DNA of 64,000 bases from Tanytarsus gracilentus (Eukaryota > Arthropoda > Insecta > Diptera > Chironomidae): positions 620,001 through 684,000 of the forward strand of contig JAXRKN010000019.1 in NCBI GenBank assembly GCA_038502055.1, given 5' to 3'. This document shows, piece by piece, positions 14,253 to 28,752 of this stretch. Every line of letters starts with the position of its first letter. Within the stretch, counting starts at the first letter, position 1. Position numbers and translations under genes: made by a program. The notes under the pieces were generated by a model. That model saw only the letters and a list, made by a program, of their open reading frames with translations, searched no databases and had not been told where the DNA came from.

Positions 14253-14293
14253 TGACGTCATAACATTGTTAAAATATAAATTTTGTGACGTCA
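14253..14293. promoter_or_regulatory. Pair of perfect CRE palindromes in the long intron
   Basis: Two exact TGACGTCA palindromes lie at 14253-14260 and 14286-14293, 33 bp apart (about three helical turns), with similar left flanks (tttttg and attttg). A TGACGC half-type site follows at about 14317. TGACGTCA is the consensus site for CREB/ATF bZIP factors. That this is a working enhancer is inference. Confidence 0.4.
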
Positions 14294-15348
14294 TCAAATG
14301 AAAATGCTAAAATTTATGACGCATATTTTCAATAAAATTAAATATTAAAAATCGTTGCTGCAAATCTCAAAAAATTCTTAAATCCATTTCAGTATTCACT
14401 CAAATTTTTTCTTCTTATCGACCTCACGATTATTTCTCCTTTCAATTCTATTTCAAAGCAACAAAAAATCTTCTTCTTTCTCAACCCAAAATGATTAACA
14501 GCAAAATTTATTATTCAAACGCTCGAACAGCGAAAAAAAGCAACAACCAGAAATTCGTTTCGAAGAAGAAAAAAGCATTTGCACGATTTTTGCCGGCGTC
14601 AAAAAAGAAAAGAGAAGAAGGAGAAAAAAAATTGGAGAATAATCTGTTATTAGTTATCGCAAATGTATGAAGAAGTTTTTTTTCGAGTCCGCAAAAGTTC
14701 TTTTGTGTTGCCTTTTAGAATTGGCTTTTGAAAAATGAGCAGAAATAACCATAAATGTCGGATTAAAGGTCTTGGTGCTGTGTCTGAGTGAATCTTCGAA
14801 ATTGTCGGCGGATTTTTGTGTGTTTGAGTGCTGGATCTCTTATCAGTTCGTCTTGAGGATTTTTCCCTTGCATGGGTCAAAAAATTACCGATCATGTGAA
14901 TAATTTCTGTGACCTAAATTTCATTAAAATTTTCTCAAATCATCAAATTTAAATTTTTGCGATATTCATCTCAAAAAAATTTTTAATCTTACAGTAAATA
15001 AAAAAATTCCATAAAGTAAGAGGAAGTGCGATTGATCAGCTCATTAACCTCAAACCTGACCCAGAAATCAAACGTCATTTTGAGATTTTTGCGGTTCGAA
15101 AATCTCTTTTTTGTGGTTCAAATTGCAATCATCGAAGCTATTGTTGTCTGTTCTACATAAAAAACTCTTTTTTTGGCCATTCATGAAAGACTGACCGCAG
15201 CATAAAAAATTTGCCTTTTGTATTTGAGATGCGAAGAAGAAGAATTTTGAGGTTTTCTTATTGAAGTGAGAGGCGATGGAAGTCACACATTTGTGAGCTT
15301 TTATTTAAAGGCAACAGAAATATTTTGTAAAAAATTGAAATCATTTTT

Positions 15349-15387
15349 TCTAATTTTTGAATTTTTCTTTCTCTTTTTAGGTAAGTG
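15349..15387 (+). other. Recursive (ratchet) splice site 2, zero-nucleotide exon
   Basis: A TTCTAAT branch-point-like motif lies about 27 nt upstream of a pyrimidine tract ending CTCTTTTTAG, which directly abuts GTAAGT at 15380|15381. The site lies 14.2 kb after the first ratchet site and 16.7 kb before the ephrin exon, a fairly even spacing consistent with stepwise removal of a long intron. Confidence 0.72.
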
Positions 15388-18300
15388 TCCATTTTATCAC
15401 ACTGGAAAATAAATAAATATGGTTCAGGTGATGTCCAAACATTTTTCTAAAGCTCTTCTCCAACCTCACAATTCAAAGCTAAAAGCTCTTGAAAATTTCT
15501 CCTCTACTTAATGTTTATTGAATTTTCTCTTTAAAAGCACTTAAGAACTAGAGTAGCTCATATAGTTCATATTTTGAAACGGAAACTCTTCACTCCCCAC
15601 AAAAAAAACATATTGCACCAAAAGACAATAAAATCTAATAAAAATTTTCAAACGAGATTGCACGCCATAAAACATTTCTTTTTATTTGCGGATCAAGTGC
15701 ATCTTTAGGATGAGAAATCTTTTGCGGGCGACAAAGTAAGTTTTATGGCGAAGTCTCTTGCGGTTTTGGGGGTGGAATTTTGTGAATGCGACGACAATGC
15801 TTTTTTTGTTACTTTTATGAAAAGATTAATGGCAACTGCAGTGAGAATAAGGATGGTACATGAGATGCGGTTCTGGCTGAAAACTTTAAAATATTTTCGA
15901 AAAGAATTTATATTGAAAATTGAAAAAAAAAAATTGATTTCTTTTTAATCTTACAAATTGCTCCCGGCAGCATTGACACAACACAAAAAAAAATTCAACA
16001 AGAAAAACTATTTTCCACAATTTTCCCCTTCAGCTTCAATTTAAAGCACTTAAGGAAATAAAAAATAAAATAAACCCCAGATGATATACGATAAAGAAAA
16101 TCCAGAGTTTCGTTTTGATGAAAAAAATCAAAAAAGACAAACAATTTTCTTTGAATATGAGAAAAGTTTTTCTTTTTTATTATGAAGATGGAAAAATTTA
16201 TTGTGGTTGAGCTTCTTAAATTTTATTCGTGCTGTGGGTTGAAAAACAAAGTTTTGGTTTTATTAAAGATCGAATGGTAATTTTGAACGTTAAAAGAAAG
16301 TTACATTGTTCGATCTGATTTAACGGAAATTACTTATTTAATGAATAAAATTAAAGCTTTTAAAGGAAAAAATCAAAAATTACCCTTTAAACTTTTTAAA
16401 GCCGACAAAAAATCAAACTCTCAAATTTTATTTTCTTATCTCTCGATTTTTTCTTCTCCCCTTTTGAAAATAATAAAAGTCATAATAAATTTTAAGAATT
16501 CTGCGATCAAGATTTTAGAAAAGAACTTCTGTTCCAAGCGGATGCAATGAAATGTCGACATGGAGATGATGATAGTCGAGAGAGAGGGAAGAGCATGAGC
16601 ACAATAAATATGTCACACATCAGATTATCGGATAATCTATTGCTCTGCTTTACCCCACAGCTTTCTTCGTCTACAATGATGGTGCTACTGATGGTGTTGA
16701 CTTTCTATCTCTAAGAGTTTTTGGTGACTTAAAATATTGAAGAACTTTTTTGAAGAAAGTTGGAGATGAAAGTTTTATGGAGATGAAAATTTTTAATTTT
16801 GAAAATTGAGTTAAAAATTTTTGTTTTATTTTTAAATAAACTTCCTAATGAAGCTCTTTAAAAAATCCATTTTTATTCCGAATTTTTCTCACTAAAATTT
16901 ATTCTTAATTCTTGAAATATTTTCTCAATTGCTTCGCAAACATTTTGATTGCAACTGAGAAAATTTTGAACTGCACAAAAACAATTTAAATGAAAATTCA
17001 ACAACTTTCTGTAATTTTCTGTGCTTCTAGCAATTTTCATGCTTCAAATCAGGAAAAAATATTACAACATCATTAAAGTTTTTTCTTTCATTGAAACCAA
17101 AACTTTTTTTACGGATCAAAAAAAATTCTCTAAAAATTTTCAATTGAAATAAAATGTTTTTCATCATTATTCGAGTTTTAAATTGCATTCTAATTTTTGT
17201 AATTAAAAAGTTTGTTTAATGAATGAATTTGTGAACTTTTTTAAATGTGCAGAAATATTTCAGTTTTAAATTTCCACAGCAAAAAACTTTTTTTAAACTC
17301 ATTACATCACTTTTAAGTTATCTCCTGTAGCTAGCGACCATGTCGCTAATTTTTCCTCAACTTCTCACTTTAAAAGAAATTGCGCGAAGTCAATTAAAGC
17401 ATATTCAACACCTGCGGGAGAGAAACTTTGCGGTTAAAATGGCGAAAAATTAATTGAAAATCATCATTGTGAAAATGGCAACGTGATGCTTTAAGGCGAT
17501 AATCATAAATTGAAGAGATTCATAATACACACGCGAAAAAAGTGCAAAAAGATTTTTAAAGTGTGTTGGTGGACTTTTCAATTAGTTAAGTGACCAAAAA
17601 GAGATGAAGATGATGTCAAAGTGATGAATTTTGATTCAGATTAAAATACTTTGATATTTTTGATAGAAATTGAATAAACAAATCTTTTTGATGTTGATGT
17701 TAACAAAAAGGTAGCACTAAGGTCTCTTTTTATTCAGGGCAAAATTTTAAAACACAATTTCAAATCTAAAATTCAATACAAAAAATCTCTCCATAAATTT
17801 TCCAATAAATTAATTTTTAAACCCAAAAATCCACCATCCGACCGAACTTTCCACCACGAACACTCGAAAAAACAATTTTTATTCCATCTGCGGACTCTCG
17901 AAAATTTAATTAATTGCAACGCATTTATCGTTTCAAGAGTAATAAATATGTAGCCGACATCATCATCATCATCGAGGCAAAATGGTAAAAGTGCATGAGA
18001 ATATCCAACAACAAAATCATTATTATTCAACCAGATAACCAAAAACCCACCCTCTCTGCCTTTAATGAGAATGTGAAGGGGAAAAATTTTTCCCTCGGCA
18101 TGTTGACAACATAATGAGATGCTATTTGTAACATCTGATGACTGCGTAATAGTTTTGTATCATATTTAATACGAAAATGGTGATGAAAAATGCATCTCGA
18201 GGAAAATAAATGAGCACTTAAGAAAATGTGATTTTTTCACTTTGTAACAAAATTAAATTCTCTAAATTTCGAAAATCTCGCAAATACACAAAATTATTAT

Positions 18301-21300
18301 CCAAACATAATCTCGAACATTTCCAAATATTTAAATGCAATTAACATTTTGTGTCTGTTTGTTGAATCAGCCTCGGATATTGTTCACGTGCTTCTTTTAT
18401 TTGCCTTCACGCCGAACAAAAACATATGCAAAATGGCTCAATTTTACGCTCCCGCAATTTTGTGTGTTTTATGTCGAGTTTGTTTAAATTTTATGAATAA
18501 AAATGTTTTTTTGGTGTCATTCGAGGACTGTCGGGATAACAATTGAGGTTTTATTTAGTTAAATAATGGAAAAATTTCGATCGTAGGGATGACTAAAATT
18601 TTCAATCACTGCACTTAACGATCCTTTGTCTTTTCCTGCGTCATTAATTCTCACATCAAAAAAACTCTTAAAATTGATTTACTCAATAAAAAGTTTTCGC
18701 TGAATTTTTTATCTTTTTACTCGATTGTTTTTTTATGGCTCATTATTGAATGCGTTGTACTTATTGATCAATTGTCACCCTCATCATTTCCTTCCCCTTC
18801 AACACTCTTAAAGAAATTTATGAGATAGAACGAGATAAAAATCAATAAAACATTTTTGTTAAGTAAAAATTTCGCATGCATCATACACAAAAAGTTCGAC
18901 ATCGATTCTTGTGAGACGTGAGAACAACATTTTTGCAGCCCTCGAGCGCAATTCAAATTCATTCACAATCGTACGTGTTATGTGCGAGTGTCGAGTGTCA
19001 ATCGACACTGCGAGAACACTTGAAAATTTACGAAAAAAAAGCTATAATTTTTGAGGCCCGCAGAGAGTGGATTTTTAGAGATACGAAATCAAAAATATTA
19101 CGATAAAAAATTCGACAACGCACAAAAAACTAGCACGAGGGCAATGCACTTTAAAAACATATTTTTTCACTCACTCACGAATGTTTGATTTAAATTTCAT
19201 TTAACAAATTGATTTTGATGCCTTCGACGTGAGCTGCGTTGTGCATGCAGCAGGGGGATGAGAGTAAATCGATACACACACAGGCAGTTGATGCATAATA
19301 ATAAAAAATGTTTTGCCTGCATTGTTAATCCTTTATTATGAACCTAAGGAGGGGTTGAGCCCGAGCACTTTACCGGTTTATTGCGTCAGATTTGATTGAA
19401 AATGATGAGATCAGGAAATTCTCTTTACATTCAATTATGAGAGAATTTAACATCGTCATCATCATTATCAGCGTAAACTCATGCATAAAATCCTCAAACA
19501 TTCAGAGTTGAATTTTATCAAAAATGAATCAGCAAAATTTAACTGTTTGGGATTGTGAATAAAAATTTCTTAATTAAAAAATTTAAAAAAGTATTTTTGC
19601 AACTTGAATCAACATTTTTCCTGCCGTTTAGCAGAGGCAACCATGGCAATTATGAAAATAAAACTCTACGTCTACAGAAAAAAATCTCTTAAATCATCAG
19701 AAATGAACATTCTTGCTTGCTGAGCGGGAAAGGCAGGCAGCAGCAGCTATTAAAAATATTGAGTTACATTGCGGAGAGAACAGAAAAGACTTTATGGCGG
19801 TGGTGTAAGGTTTGAAAGGCTTTTTAATATATTTTAGATAATTTTTAGTTCTAAAAATAATAAAATTTGAAAATGTTTTTAATATTTTCAACCCTTGAAC
19901 TTTTCCCACCCAACTCTCCCATAAAACATCGGAATCTCAGCATTCAGTTGCTAAGTGAGCTCATGCCACTCGCACGAGAAAATAGTCGAGTAAATTTTTT
20001 TATTCCATAGCGATGAAAAATGTTTTATGATTTATGATGCCAATTACATGCAATCGGGTAACCCTTTTTTCAGTCTCTCCCTCTTCGCCATGTAAGAAAG
20101 GATGAAAATTCCATGGTGAAGCTCGCCATGCCAACAACTGTGAATTGACGATATTTTCACAATATTTTTGCTGTTCACAGCCATTCCAGACGACGCCAAC
20201 GTATTCATTAAAAATATTTTCCCTGCCGACCAACCCCCAACTCCCACATTTTATGGATGCATTTTTCAATCGTTAAAAATAAATGAGCTTTTGGTTGTGA
20301 AATGTCTGAGTTTAAAGTTTTAAGCTTTACCTAGTAGCTATCCACTGTGTATATTTTATTCTCCTCGCTTGCACGAAGCAACATTGCATAATTTCATGTT
20401 CTATGGACTTAAATGATGAATTATTTCGCAAAAGGGAGCAAAGAAAATTTTCCCTCCGCTAGTTTATCAACATCATATTATGTACTCATAAATTTTATTC
20501 CTCTCTCATGTTGTGATTATGCATATGTTTGCGTATGTTATTTTCCTTCACATTTTTTTTGCACTCTTACAACGACACACAATCATAATGTCTCCTACTC
20601 ATCTAAGAATTAAGGGGTGATAAACTCTTTAATATAAAAATTAAATTTTGAAATATTTAAAACATCTTAACTTTTCATATTTTAATGTGATGAGTTTTCC
20701 ACACCTTAGAAGTATTTGTTTGCAATAAGAACATGAGATGGAATAAATTGGATGTGAAGAGAGTTTGATGACAATGTTTAGTGATGCTTTAAGTAGAAAA
20801 GATATAATACTATCAATAAGTCATAGAGACACCGATTTAATGAGTCTCATATAAAATTTGTACATCATCGAGATGAAAAATTAATATTTTTCAAATTTTT
20901 TAATAACTTTTTTCTTTTTAAGTAAGTCAAGAATGTTCAAAAAATTTAAGCCAAGTATTTAAATTCACATGCTCATGTTCATGTTCATGATTGCCGAGTG
21001 AGTGGCACATGATTTGATTATGATGGAAATTAAAAGGACTTTTTATTATGCAAATCAGAGTGATGGACGTGAAATGGAATTAAAGAGAGAAAACTAAATT
21101 GCTACTGTGTTGCCTTGAATGCGAAGTGAAGGATTTTAAATGAATTTATAAAGCGAGTTGAGGTTTATAGCAACGTAAAGTGGCAGTTAAACGAGGAGGG
21201 ATTTTGCAGACGTTTTACTAGACTTAACGTCGAGAGTCGACGATGCAGATTTTTTTATGTTGAAGTCAATATTTTGTCATCAAGTTATAAAAAATTTGCT

Positions 21301-24300
21301 CCAATGATTTTAATAAATTTTGGGAGTGCGAAATTTTATGATTTTAAAGACAAAAATTTTTAGTGTAAATTTTGATTATTTTTATAAATTATTATATAAA
21401 TTGCATAAAAATAGCCCGACTTAAATTTAAAATCACACTCAGCTCCACTTTATATCTTTATTTTCACTCCGTAATTACCATTTTTTTTACAATCTCCACA
21501 ACTCACATGTCAGGATGTTTAGCAACAAAGTTGAAGAGGAAAAAAGATTAAAATTCATCATGAAACCAAAGCGAGAGAGTTTGGTGTGATTGGCGTGATT
21601 GCCATGTGCATAACATTTCACATGTCGCTCATAAGCTTTAATTAAAATCCTCATTGCAAAAAAAAAAAGTGAAGAAAATCCTTTTTCATGTTACACAATT
21701 TAATGCGACATTGGAGGAGTGGTGAGAGAGGGGTGACGATGGTGTTGTTGACAGTTGAAAGTTTTCTCTTCAAATTTATCAGTTATGAAAACAAATAAAT
21801 TTTTCTGTAAGATGTCAAAAATAATTTTGTAGAAACTTTAAAAATTACCTCATTCTCTGCCATATTTTGTTATGTCTTCTTTTTTCATTTCCTGATGTCA
21901 CTTTCAACCTCTCATGGCTTCCTCATCGTCTCCAGCACACTTCCTTGCTCACTCATTCGCAACATCATGTCATCATCATACACTTTTTGCTATCTCAACC
22001 CTCATTTTTACCTTCATCTTCATGTCTCGCACACAAATAATAATCATGAATATTTTTACTCTCTGCTTTGACGGCGTCAGCAAACATGCAAAAGGTTTGA
22101 AAATTGAAATGAAAACTCGAGCGTGAAATCGTGTAACAAGTCATTTGCAATTTAAGGGATGTAAAAATTTTGGAAGTGATTTGATAAATTTTTGTGATAA
22201 TTAAAATATCAATTTTCATTAATTTTCTCATTTTAATTTCGAATTTTGTGAATAAATTCATCGCATCTAATTTATTTTCATTAAATTTTTTAAAGCAAAA
22301 AAGTTAAAATTCATCCCTAATGCTATCATTGTTTGTTGACTGACAGTCACATGTTAATGCTGCTATATGATGCGCGTGTTGTTTTATCCTCTCGCCAACC
22401 CACTAACTAAAAATGATGGATGTGAAAGTTGAGGCGAAAAATTTCCTGTTATCTACTCAGTTGCATATATGCGGGAGGGAATTCCCTTCGAAATAAAAAT
22501 TTGTTGTTTGCATAACAACGAAAACATCCTCCTTAAATATCCATTATTGTATCATGTTACCAGCATTAGAAATGAGAGGTTTTTCATGTGCTCAATGCCA
22601 AAATCAATAAACGAGAGGAAAAATATTTGCAAAATCATAGAAAGTGTACACGATGAGGGTTGGAAAATATTTAAAAGAAAATTTAATTTAAAAACGCAAC
22701 GGAAAATTTTCTTGATGAAAAAAATTAAGGTTGTGTTTAAGAAATCATCAAAAGTAGATTTACATTTTGTGATTGTAATTTTGAAAATATTTAAATGAAT
22801 TTTGTAATATTTTTGAAATTATTTCACCCAATTTATTCATCGAGTTTCCCAGCCCTTGGAAAATAATTTTACAATTTTAAAATAACAAAAAATATAAATT
22901 TTCTCTCTTAAACATTTTTGCACAAAAGGTTTGAAAAACTTTAAATTCAACAAAAATTTTATTTCACTTTCATCCTTTTCAATAACAAAATAATTTAAAA
23001 AAAATATTCAGCTTTTTATTGAGTATTGAACATTTTATTAAGAGACCCTCGTCTTCTTCAACAAAAATCCAAGTTATATCAAAAATTTTGAGTGATGAAT
23101 TTTCCACGTTAAAAACAACCAAAATGTTGCGGACTTGAGATGGTATTTAATGATGATGGATGGAGTTCACAAAAAAATGGGATTGTATCTTCTAAATAAT
23201 TGAGAGATCTTTTCGATTTTATAAGTTTTAATTAAAATCTTCTCGATTTTATTTTTAAAAATCAAAATTTTTTAGACCTTAAATTTTTTATTCGATTTTT
23301 CAATAAAATTCACTCAACATTTAAATAATCTCAAATCACATCAGAATTCAATTTTCCATTAGCTTGATGCATCCAGGAAGAACATGTTTAGCTCAAAGGA
23401 AACTTTTTGCTCGCAACCGCAACTTTCTTGTCATATCATTAGAGTTGACTGTAAAAACTAACGAGAGGAAGAAATTTTCCACTTTATGCTCGACTTATTT
23501 TACGAGATGATGGAAATTGGATTGATCGTATAGATGCAGCATCGTTTAGTTTTCGAGACTGTAGAAAATTCCCTCAAATGCTATCATCATGCATGAAAAC
23601 TTTCCATCACATCGCTACATACGTTGATATAGTTACACACATTACTCACACTCTTCGAATGTGAAGGAAAATTCCTCAATATGTTTAAAAATTAACCCAA
23701 CCAGAATCCGCAGACATCGTTCGTTTCCATGACTTTTATATCATGCCGAAAATCAAGCTCGAGATAAAATTTTCACGCTTAATGAAGCAAAAACTGATTA
23801 AAATGCGAATTTACGATACACGTTTTTGGTGATTATCAAACTCGAGGGATTTTTAACATCAAAAACATTTGAAAATTTAAAAACCTTCCTGCAAGCTTTT
23901 CACATCCGCTGCAGCCTTCTCGAAATCTTCAAAAGTCCTTCCTACCAATTTATACATCTCTAATCTCAATTTATGGCTCCTTAAATCCTCGAAAATTTTT
24001 CATCAAGTTCTTTCTCTTATTAATCTCGAAATGACCTACCATAAGCTTCTTATGAAGTCATTTCGACCCTTTTTTGACAGCCCTTAAGCTAGGTCAAGTT
24101 GTGAAACTTTAATTTTTTTTTTCTTGTTACCCTTGAGACGGAAAACTTTAAATGACAATCAAGAGGATTGCCGATGTAATCACAGAACACAGAAGATGTT
24201 TCACCAACCGGAAAACAATCTGCGATGAAACTTTTTTTTTCGGCTCATGCTGGCAATTTATCTAATAAAAGATACTTGAGAAAGTTTTTGCATGTGATCG

Positions 24301-27300
24301 GAGGGGTGAAAAGAGATTGAAAGTTCATTTATGAGTTGGGTTTTGATTGAGAAAAGTTTGATGGGGAAGATTTTTGAAATTTTAATGAAGTTGAAAAAAT
24401 TAAAGTTAGAAAATTTTTTTAAGTTTTCGAAAGTTCTTAAAATTTTTGAAGCTGTTCAATATTTTCTTCATCAGCAAAGTCTTAAGTTTGCCATTTTATT
24501 TTCACTCGCAACACGGCATGGTAAATTTTTCTCATCCGTCTCACATCATTAACCGCATCAGTCAGTCAAACGTCTATACGGGATGACATGAAATTTCTTC
24601 GTAATTTGTAGCAGCAGGTCATGGAAGGAAAATGAAAATTCATTAGGAAAATTACAGCTTTTATATAAAGTAAGGCGAGGGTTCGAAAGAGAGGAAATTT
24701 ATTTCATTAGCTTTTGTGATGCTGAAAATAAAAAAAGGGTTGCGGAAGGTGAAAAGGATTTTGCGTCAATCGAAGGCGGCAGATGGAAGAAATGTGAGAA
24801 ATTTGAAAGCTTTGTCGGATCGGAAACTCATTTGGGAGGTCTTGAATGTCAAATTAAGGTCGAATATTTCATTTAATTTTTTTAAATTTCCATTCTTAAA
24901 AATCTTCCACCTCACTGAAAAACCTTAAGCAACCTCTCAAATTATCCTTCGAATTCTGAAAAGGAAATTTTCAAGTTTTTTTTCTCCCCTCATTAAAAAC
25001 TCTCAAAGTGGATCCATTAAAATAATTAAAACGATATGAGAGAATGATGAAGAAAGAAGTTAGGCAATTTTCTTAATTTGTGAACTTTTTATCCTTTTTT
25101 AAGATGAAAAAAAATCCGTCATGCTAAAAATCTCTCGCCGACTCACGTTCATAATTCAATTAGCATTTTTCGAAATAAATTTCAACTGTTCTCATAACTC
25201 AAACATTGAAACTGCATAAAACACCGAATCACATTCAGTCTGGTCACGATACATGCAAAAAAGCGGAAAACAAGCAAAAAATTTGTCGCAATTCACGGCG
25301 TCCACAGCTGGAGTTGTTTTCGTGACTCAGTAGTGAAGTTTGAAAGTTGTGTTTTTTTAAGTAACAATGAACATGACACACAACTGTGATTTAGAGTCAC
25401 TAGTCTAGTTTTCTACAAAGTTGTGATGTAAGAAGTTGAATTGCAGCTGGTTGTGGAATTTTTTTATCAATTTACATTTAAAATCAAACAAAATTCTCAG
25501 ACACTTTTTGTCAAATTAATTTAAATCTCATCAAACTTCTTCGTCTGTATTTTGCGACATTTTTATGCCGCTCCGCTTTGATCTCTCACGAGGCATCTCG
25601 CCTTTAAAACAGAAACACTTCTAAATATTTTCTCTCGAGCATGCGAGACAATTTCAAAGAATAAAAGCAGCCGAAAAAAAAAATAAGAGAGAAATTAATT
25701 GCGCAATAAAAAGCGAACGAAGTGAAAATTTTTTCGAGAGTGAACATGTGGCCGATGCCGGCAGTGCTGTGAGCTCGCAATAAATCAATAAAAAAAATTA
25801 GTTTTAAACTTTTATGAATGTTGTGAAGAGATTCAAAGTGTAATTTATGGAGGAAAATTTCTATTTTTGGATTTTTTTGTTGAGAAATTTTTCCATTGTC
25901 ACTCGTGAAAAATTCTTTGACATCAATTAAGAGTTTGTTGACAGAAGCACGTTCGAATCATCATCAACATTCAAATCTCATCACTAAGTCACTCTAGTGC
26001 CGAAAGACAGATTGAACATATGAAAAATTTTTAACTCCCCTTGATAAGATTTTACATGCGACCTTTTTAACTTCACTTAAAATTATTTTTTTGTTGAATT
26101 TTCTGTCGATTGACATGAAAAAACTGCCACCAGAAAATTTTAACGACTTAATTAATTTTCTTTCACCCCACGTGAGTTTTTATCACCAATTTTCGACGCC
26201 AAAACAAATTTCTATAATGACTTTTTTCTCGACTGTCGTTAGTAACAAGCCGCAATGTCTAAACTAAATAGAAAATGTTTTAAGAACTATAAATTTCGTT
26301 TAGAGAGTGAAACACCAAAATATTTTGATGTTTAACAAGTCGCAAATGAGAAGTTTTGAAGATAATTAAAAGAGAACATTTAGTGTGAAAAGAATTAGTG
26401 GATTTAACAATTAAATACAGAGGGGACATCTATGTGAGTTATTTTTGGATGATGAAATAAAGTTTGAGGTTTTTTGAAGTTAAAAATGTTATTTTAAATT
26501 TTCTACTTTTGAATACAAAAATAAATTTGAGCTATAAAAATTATTTAAACTGAAAAATATTATTAAAATTTTTAACTAAATTTAATTAAAATATTTTCAC
26601 ACCACGATCAGTGTCTCAATCACTAATACATCTCATCCGTTTCTTAAATTATTTATTTTTATCTTTTACTCATGACTTTACTACAAAATATCTGTCGCTC
26701 TCAATTTAAAATGATTTTTCATTTTCTAATCTCTTCCTCCACAACAAACAACATTCATATTTTCATTTTAATTTATTCTCTCTTCTGTGACTAATTTGAT
26801 GTTTTGCGGCTTTCGTAATTGCTTCATTAATTCGCATCTCACTTCCCACCTGAAAGGAAAAATATTTTCATATTTTTTTGTTTACACTCAAATTAACTAA
26901 AGCGGATTATTATGTAGAAAAATAAATTTCGGCGACGTGAAAATTCACTAACAGGATTTTGCTATTTAATTTTTTTTCTACTTTTCAACTCGATAAACAC
27001 TTTAAGCATCGCGAGGATGTTTCAATTTCGCTTTAATCACAAAAATAAATTTCTCAGCACTAAAAATGCAATTTTAAAAGAGGCAATTGTCACTTCACTT
27101 CATTCCCGCATTTTCTTTTTTAGCATTACACAAAAAAAAAGTCTTTTCATGTGCATAAAACCGAAGCAGCATCTAAAAAATGTTTTAATGACAGCGAGAG
27201 TAAAAAAATTCTTTTCATCTTTTTTTTTTTATTTCACTCAAACCTGCCGGCGGATGTAGATGAAGAAGTGTGACTTTTAGCGTATGCGGGAGGCGACACA

Positions 27301-27739
27301 TATCGCACATTTATTATGCGATTCACTTTTTTTGTGTTTTTTTGCAGCACTCAGGAAATGTTAGATGACATTAAAGGTGGAAGGAGAAAAAAGTGATGAG
27401 ACAAGCAAAAATAAATGAGAGTGCGTAAAAAATGATGATGAGAGTTTGCGATGATAATGATGATCATTATTTGGAGTTGATAAATTTAAAATAATTAATT
27501 ATATAAAATTACTAACTTGAATGTAAACAATGCAAATTTTATTCGAATAAGCTGCCCTGTCAATTCAAATAAATAAAGACGCTTTTCTTTGAATTTCCAA
27601 TGCATTTAATTTTTAAATTTTATAAAAAAAATTGTCTCAAAAATTTTTGAAAAAGATTCATTTGAAAATTTTGAACTGTAAGTAGGATGTAAAAATATTA
27701 AAACAAACCTAACTTAATTTTTAACGACCAACAAGATTA

Positions 27740-28752
27740 GATTAGATTAGATTAGATAACAGTCAGGTAGCCACTACCGAAGTAGGAAGACGTCCGACAA
27801 CTCATGATTGACCCGGATTCTAGAAAGCGAAGCCTAGTGGGCTACTTAGGCAAGTATCTACAGTCGATACGAACCACAGGTACGAACACACCCCTGACTG
27901 GAGTAAATACAATTAGATAATCATTAGTGAGAACCGATGCCGGGCTAACACCCTCTATCATCGGCTTTGGTTAATAGGGAATTTTAAAATACCTTTAGGA
28001 ATGTTGTGTTTATGTTTTTTTTTTTAAGTTTTTTTTTGAATGTTTTTTTTTGTAGTTTCTATAGAAACTACGGTTAAGAACAGTCTTTTTACTGAACAGA
28101 TATTACAGTTTCCAACTAATCAAAACCAAATCAAATTTTATTTGTCTCAAATCACTTAGATAAAAGCCGTGATTCCACCACTACCTTCCTCAACTGAGAC
28201 TAGTGTACACAGTTGGTGTGTCGAGTCAAAATATATGTCCGTTGTCCATTTTAGAACAATCACAAACACAAACCCTCCCTCGAGATCGAAGTGTGCAAAT
28301 CCCTTAACTCCTATCTATAAATATCCTTTCAAACAAAATTAAAACAAAATTACAAGTCCCAGGCTGACATTTTTATTTTGAAAATGAAATTTACCCAATT
28401 CACTTATCAACAAAAAAAAAACTTCTCCTGTTTAACCTAAACTTGTTTCAAAATAACTCCACTTCCGTTCCTCAACTGATCCTTACCGGATTTCAGTTGG
28501 ACCCTGTCAAACTTTTACCAAAATAAATTACATAGTTACCCATGAAAGTTTTCTTGAAAAATCCTCAATGGACAATTTTTCCAAAACAGACTTCCTTCCT
28601 TCCAAATTGAGTGTACTCGAACATTTTATGTCACTACCTGTCCTAATCTAACTAACAAGCCACTTTTACCGACCCTAGCACTGCCAAAACCCAATTAATC
28701 ACCGGAGCAAATAATTTTTGCAACTCACTTTTTCAACGCACACTTCGATCCC
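27740..28752 (-). mobile_element. Non-LTR retrotransposon-like insertion with 28-bp target duplication
   Basis: A perfect 28-bp direct repeat lies at 27712-27739 and 28753-28780 and brackets 1013 bp. The left edge is a run of GATTA units, which on the minus strand is a (TAATC)n tail at the 3' end, as found on LINE-type elements that lack poly(A). No reverse-transcriptase frame is visible, so it is either a 5'-truncated LINE or a non-autonomous relative. A 13-bp inverted repeat around GATCGAAGTGTGC occurs inside at about 28284 and at about 28739. The long, perfect duplication suggests a recent insertion. Confidence 0.75.

Noticed and set aside
17333..17352. Hairpin TAGCGA-CCATG-TCGCTA
   Set aside because: Short stem, no flanking signal to give it a role.
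20919..20938. Pyrimidine tract followed by AAGTAAGT, resembling a third ratchet splice site
   Set aside because: The AG of the acceptor and the GT of the donor would have to share the same G (AAGTAAGT, not AGGTAAGT), so no zero-length exon can form.
22469..22798. 109-codon open frame on the + strand
   Set aside because: Low-complexity Lys/Ile/Phe-rich product in AT-rich DNA, no signal peptide or domain, no splice context; looks like chance.
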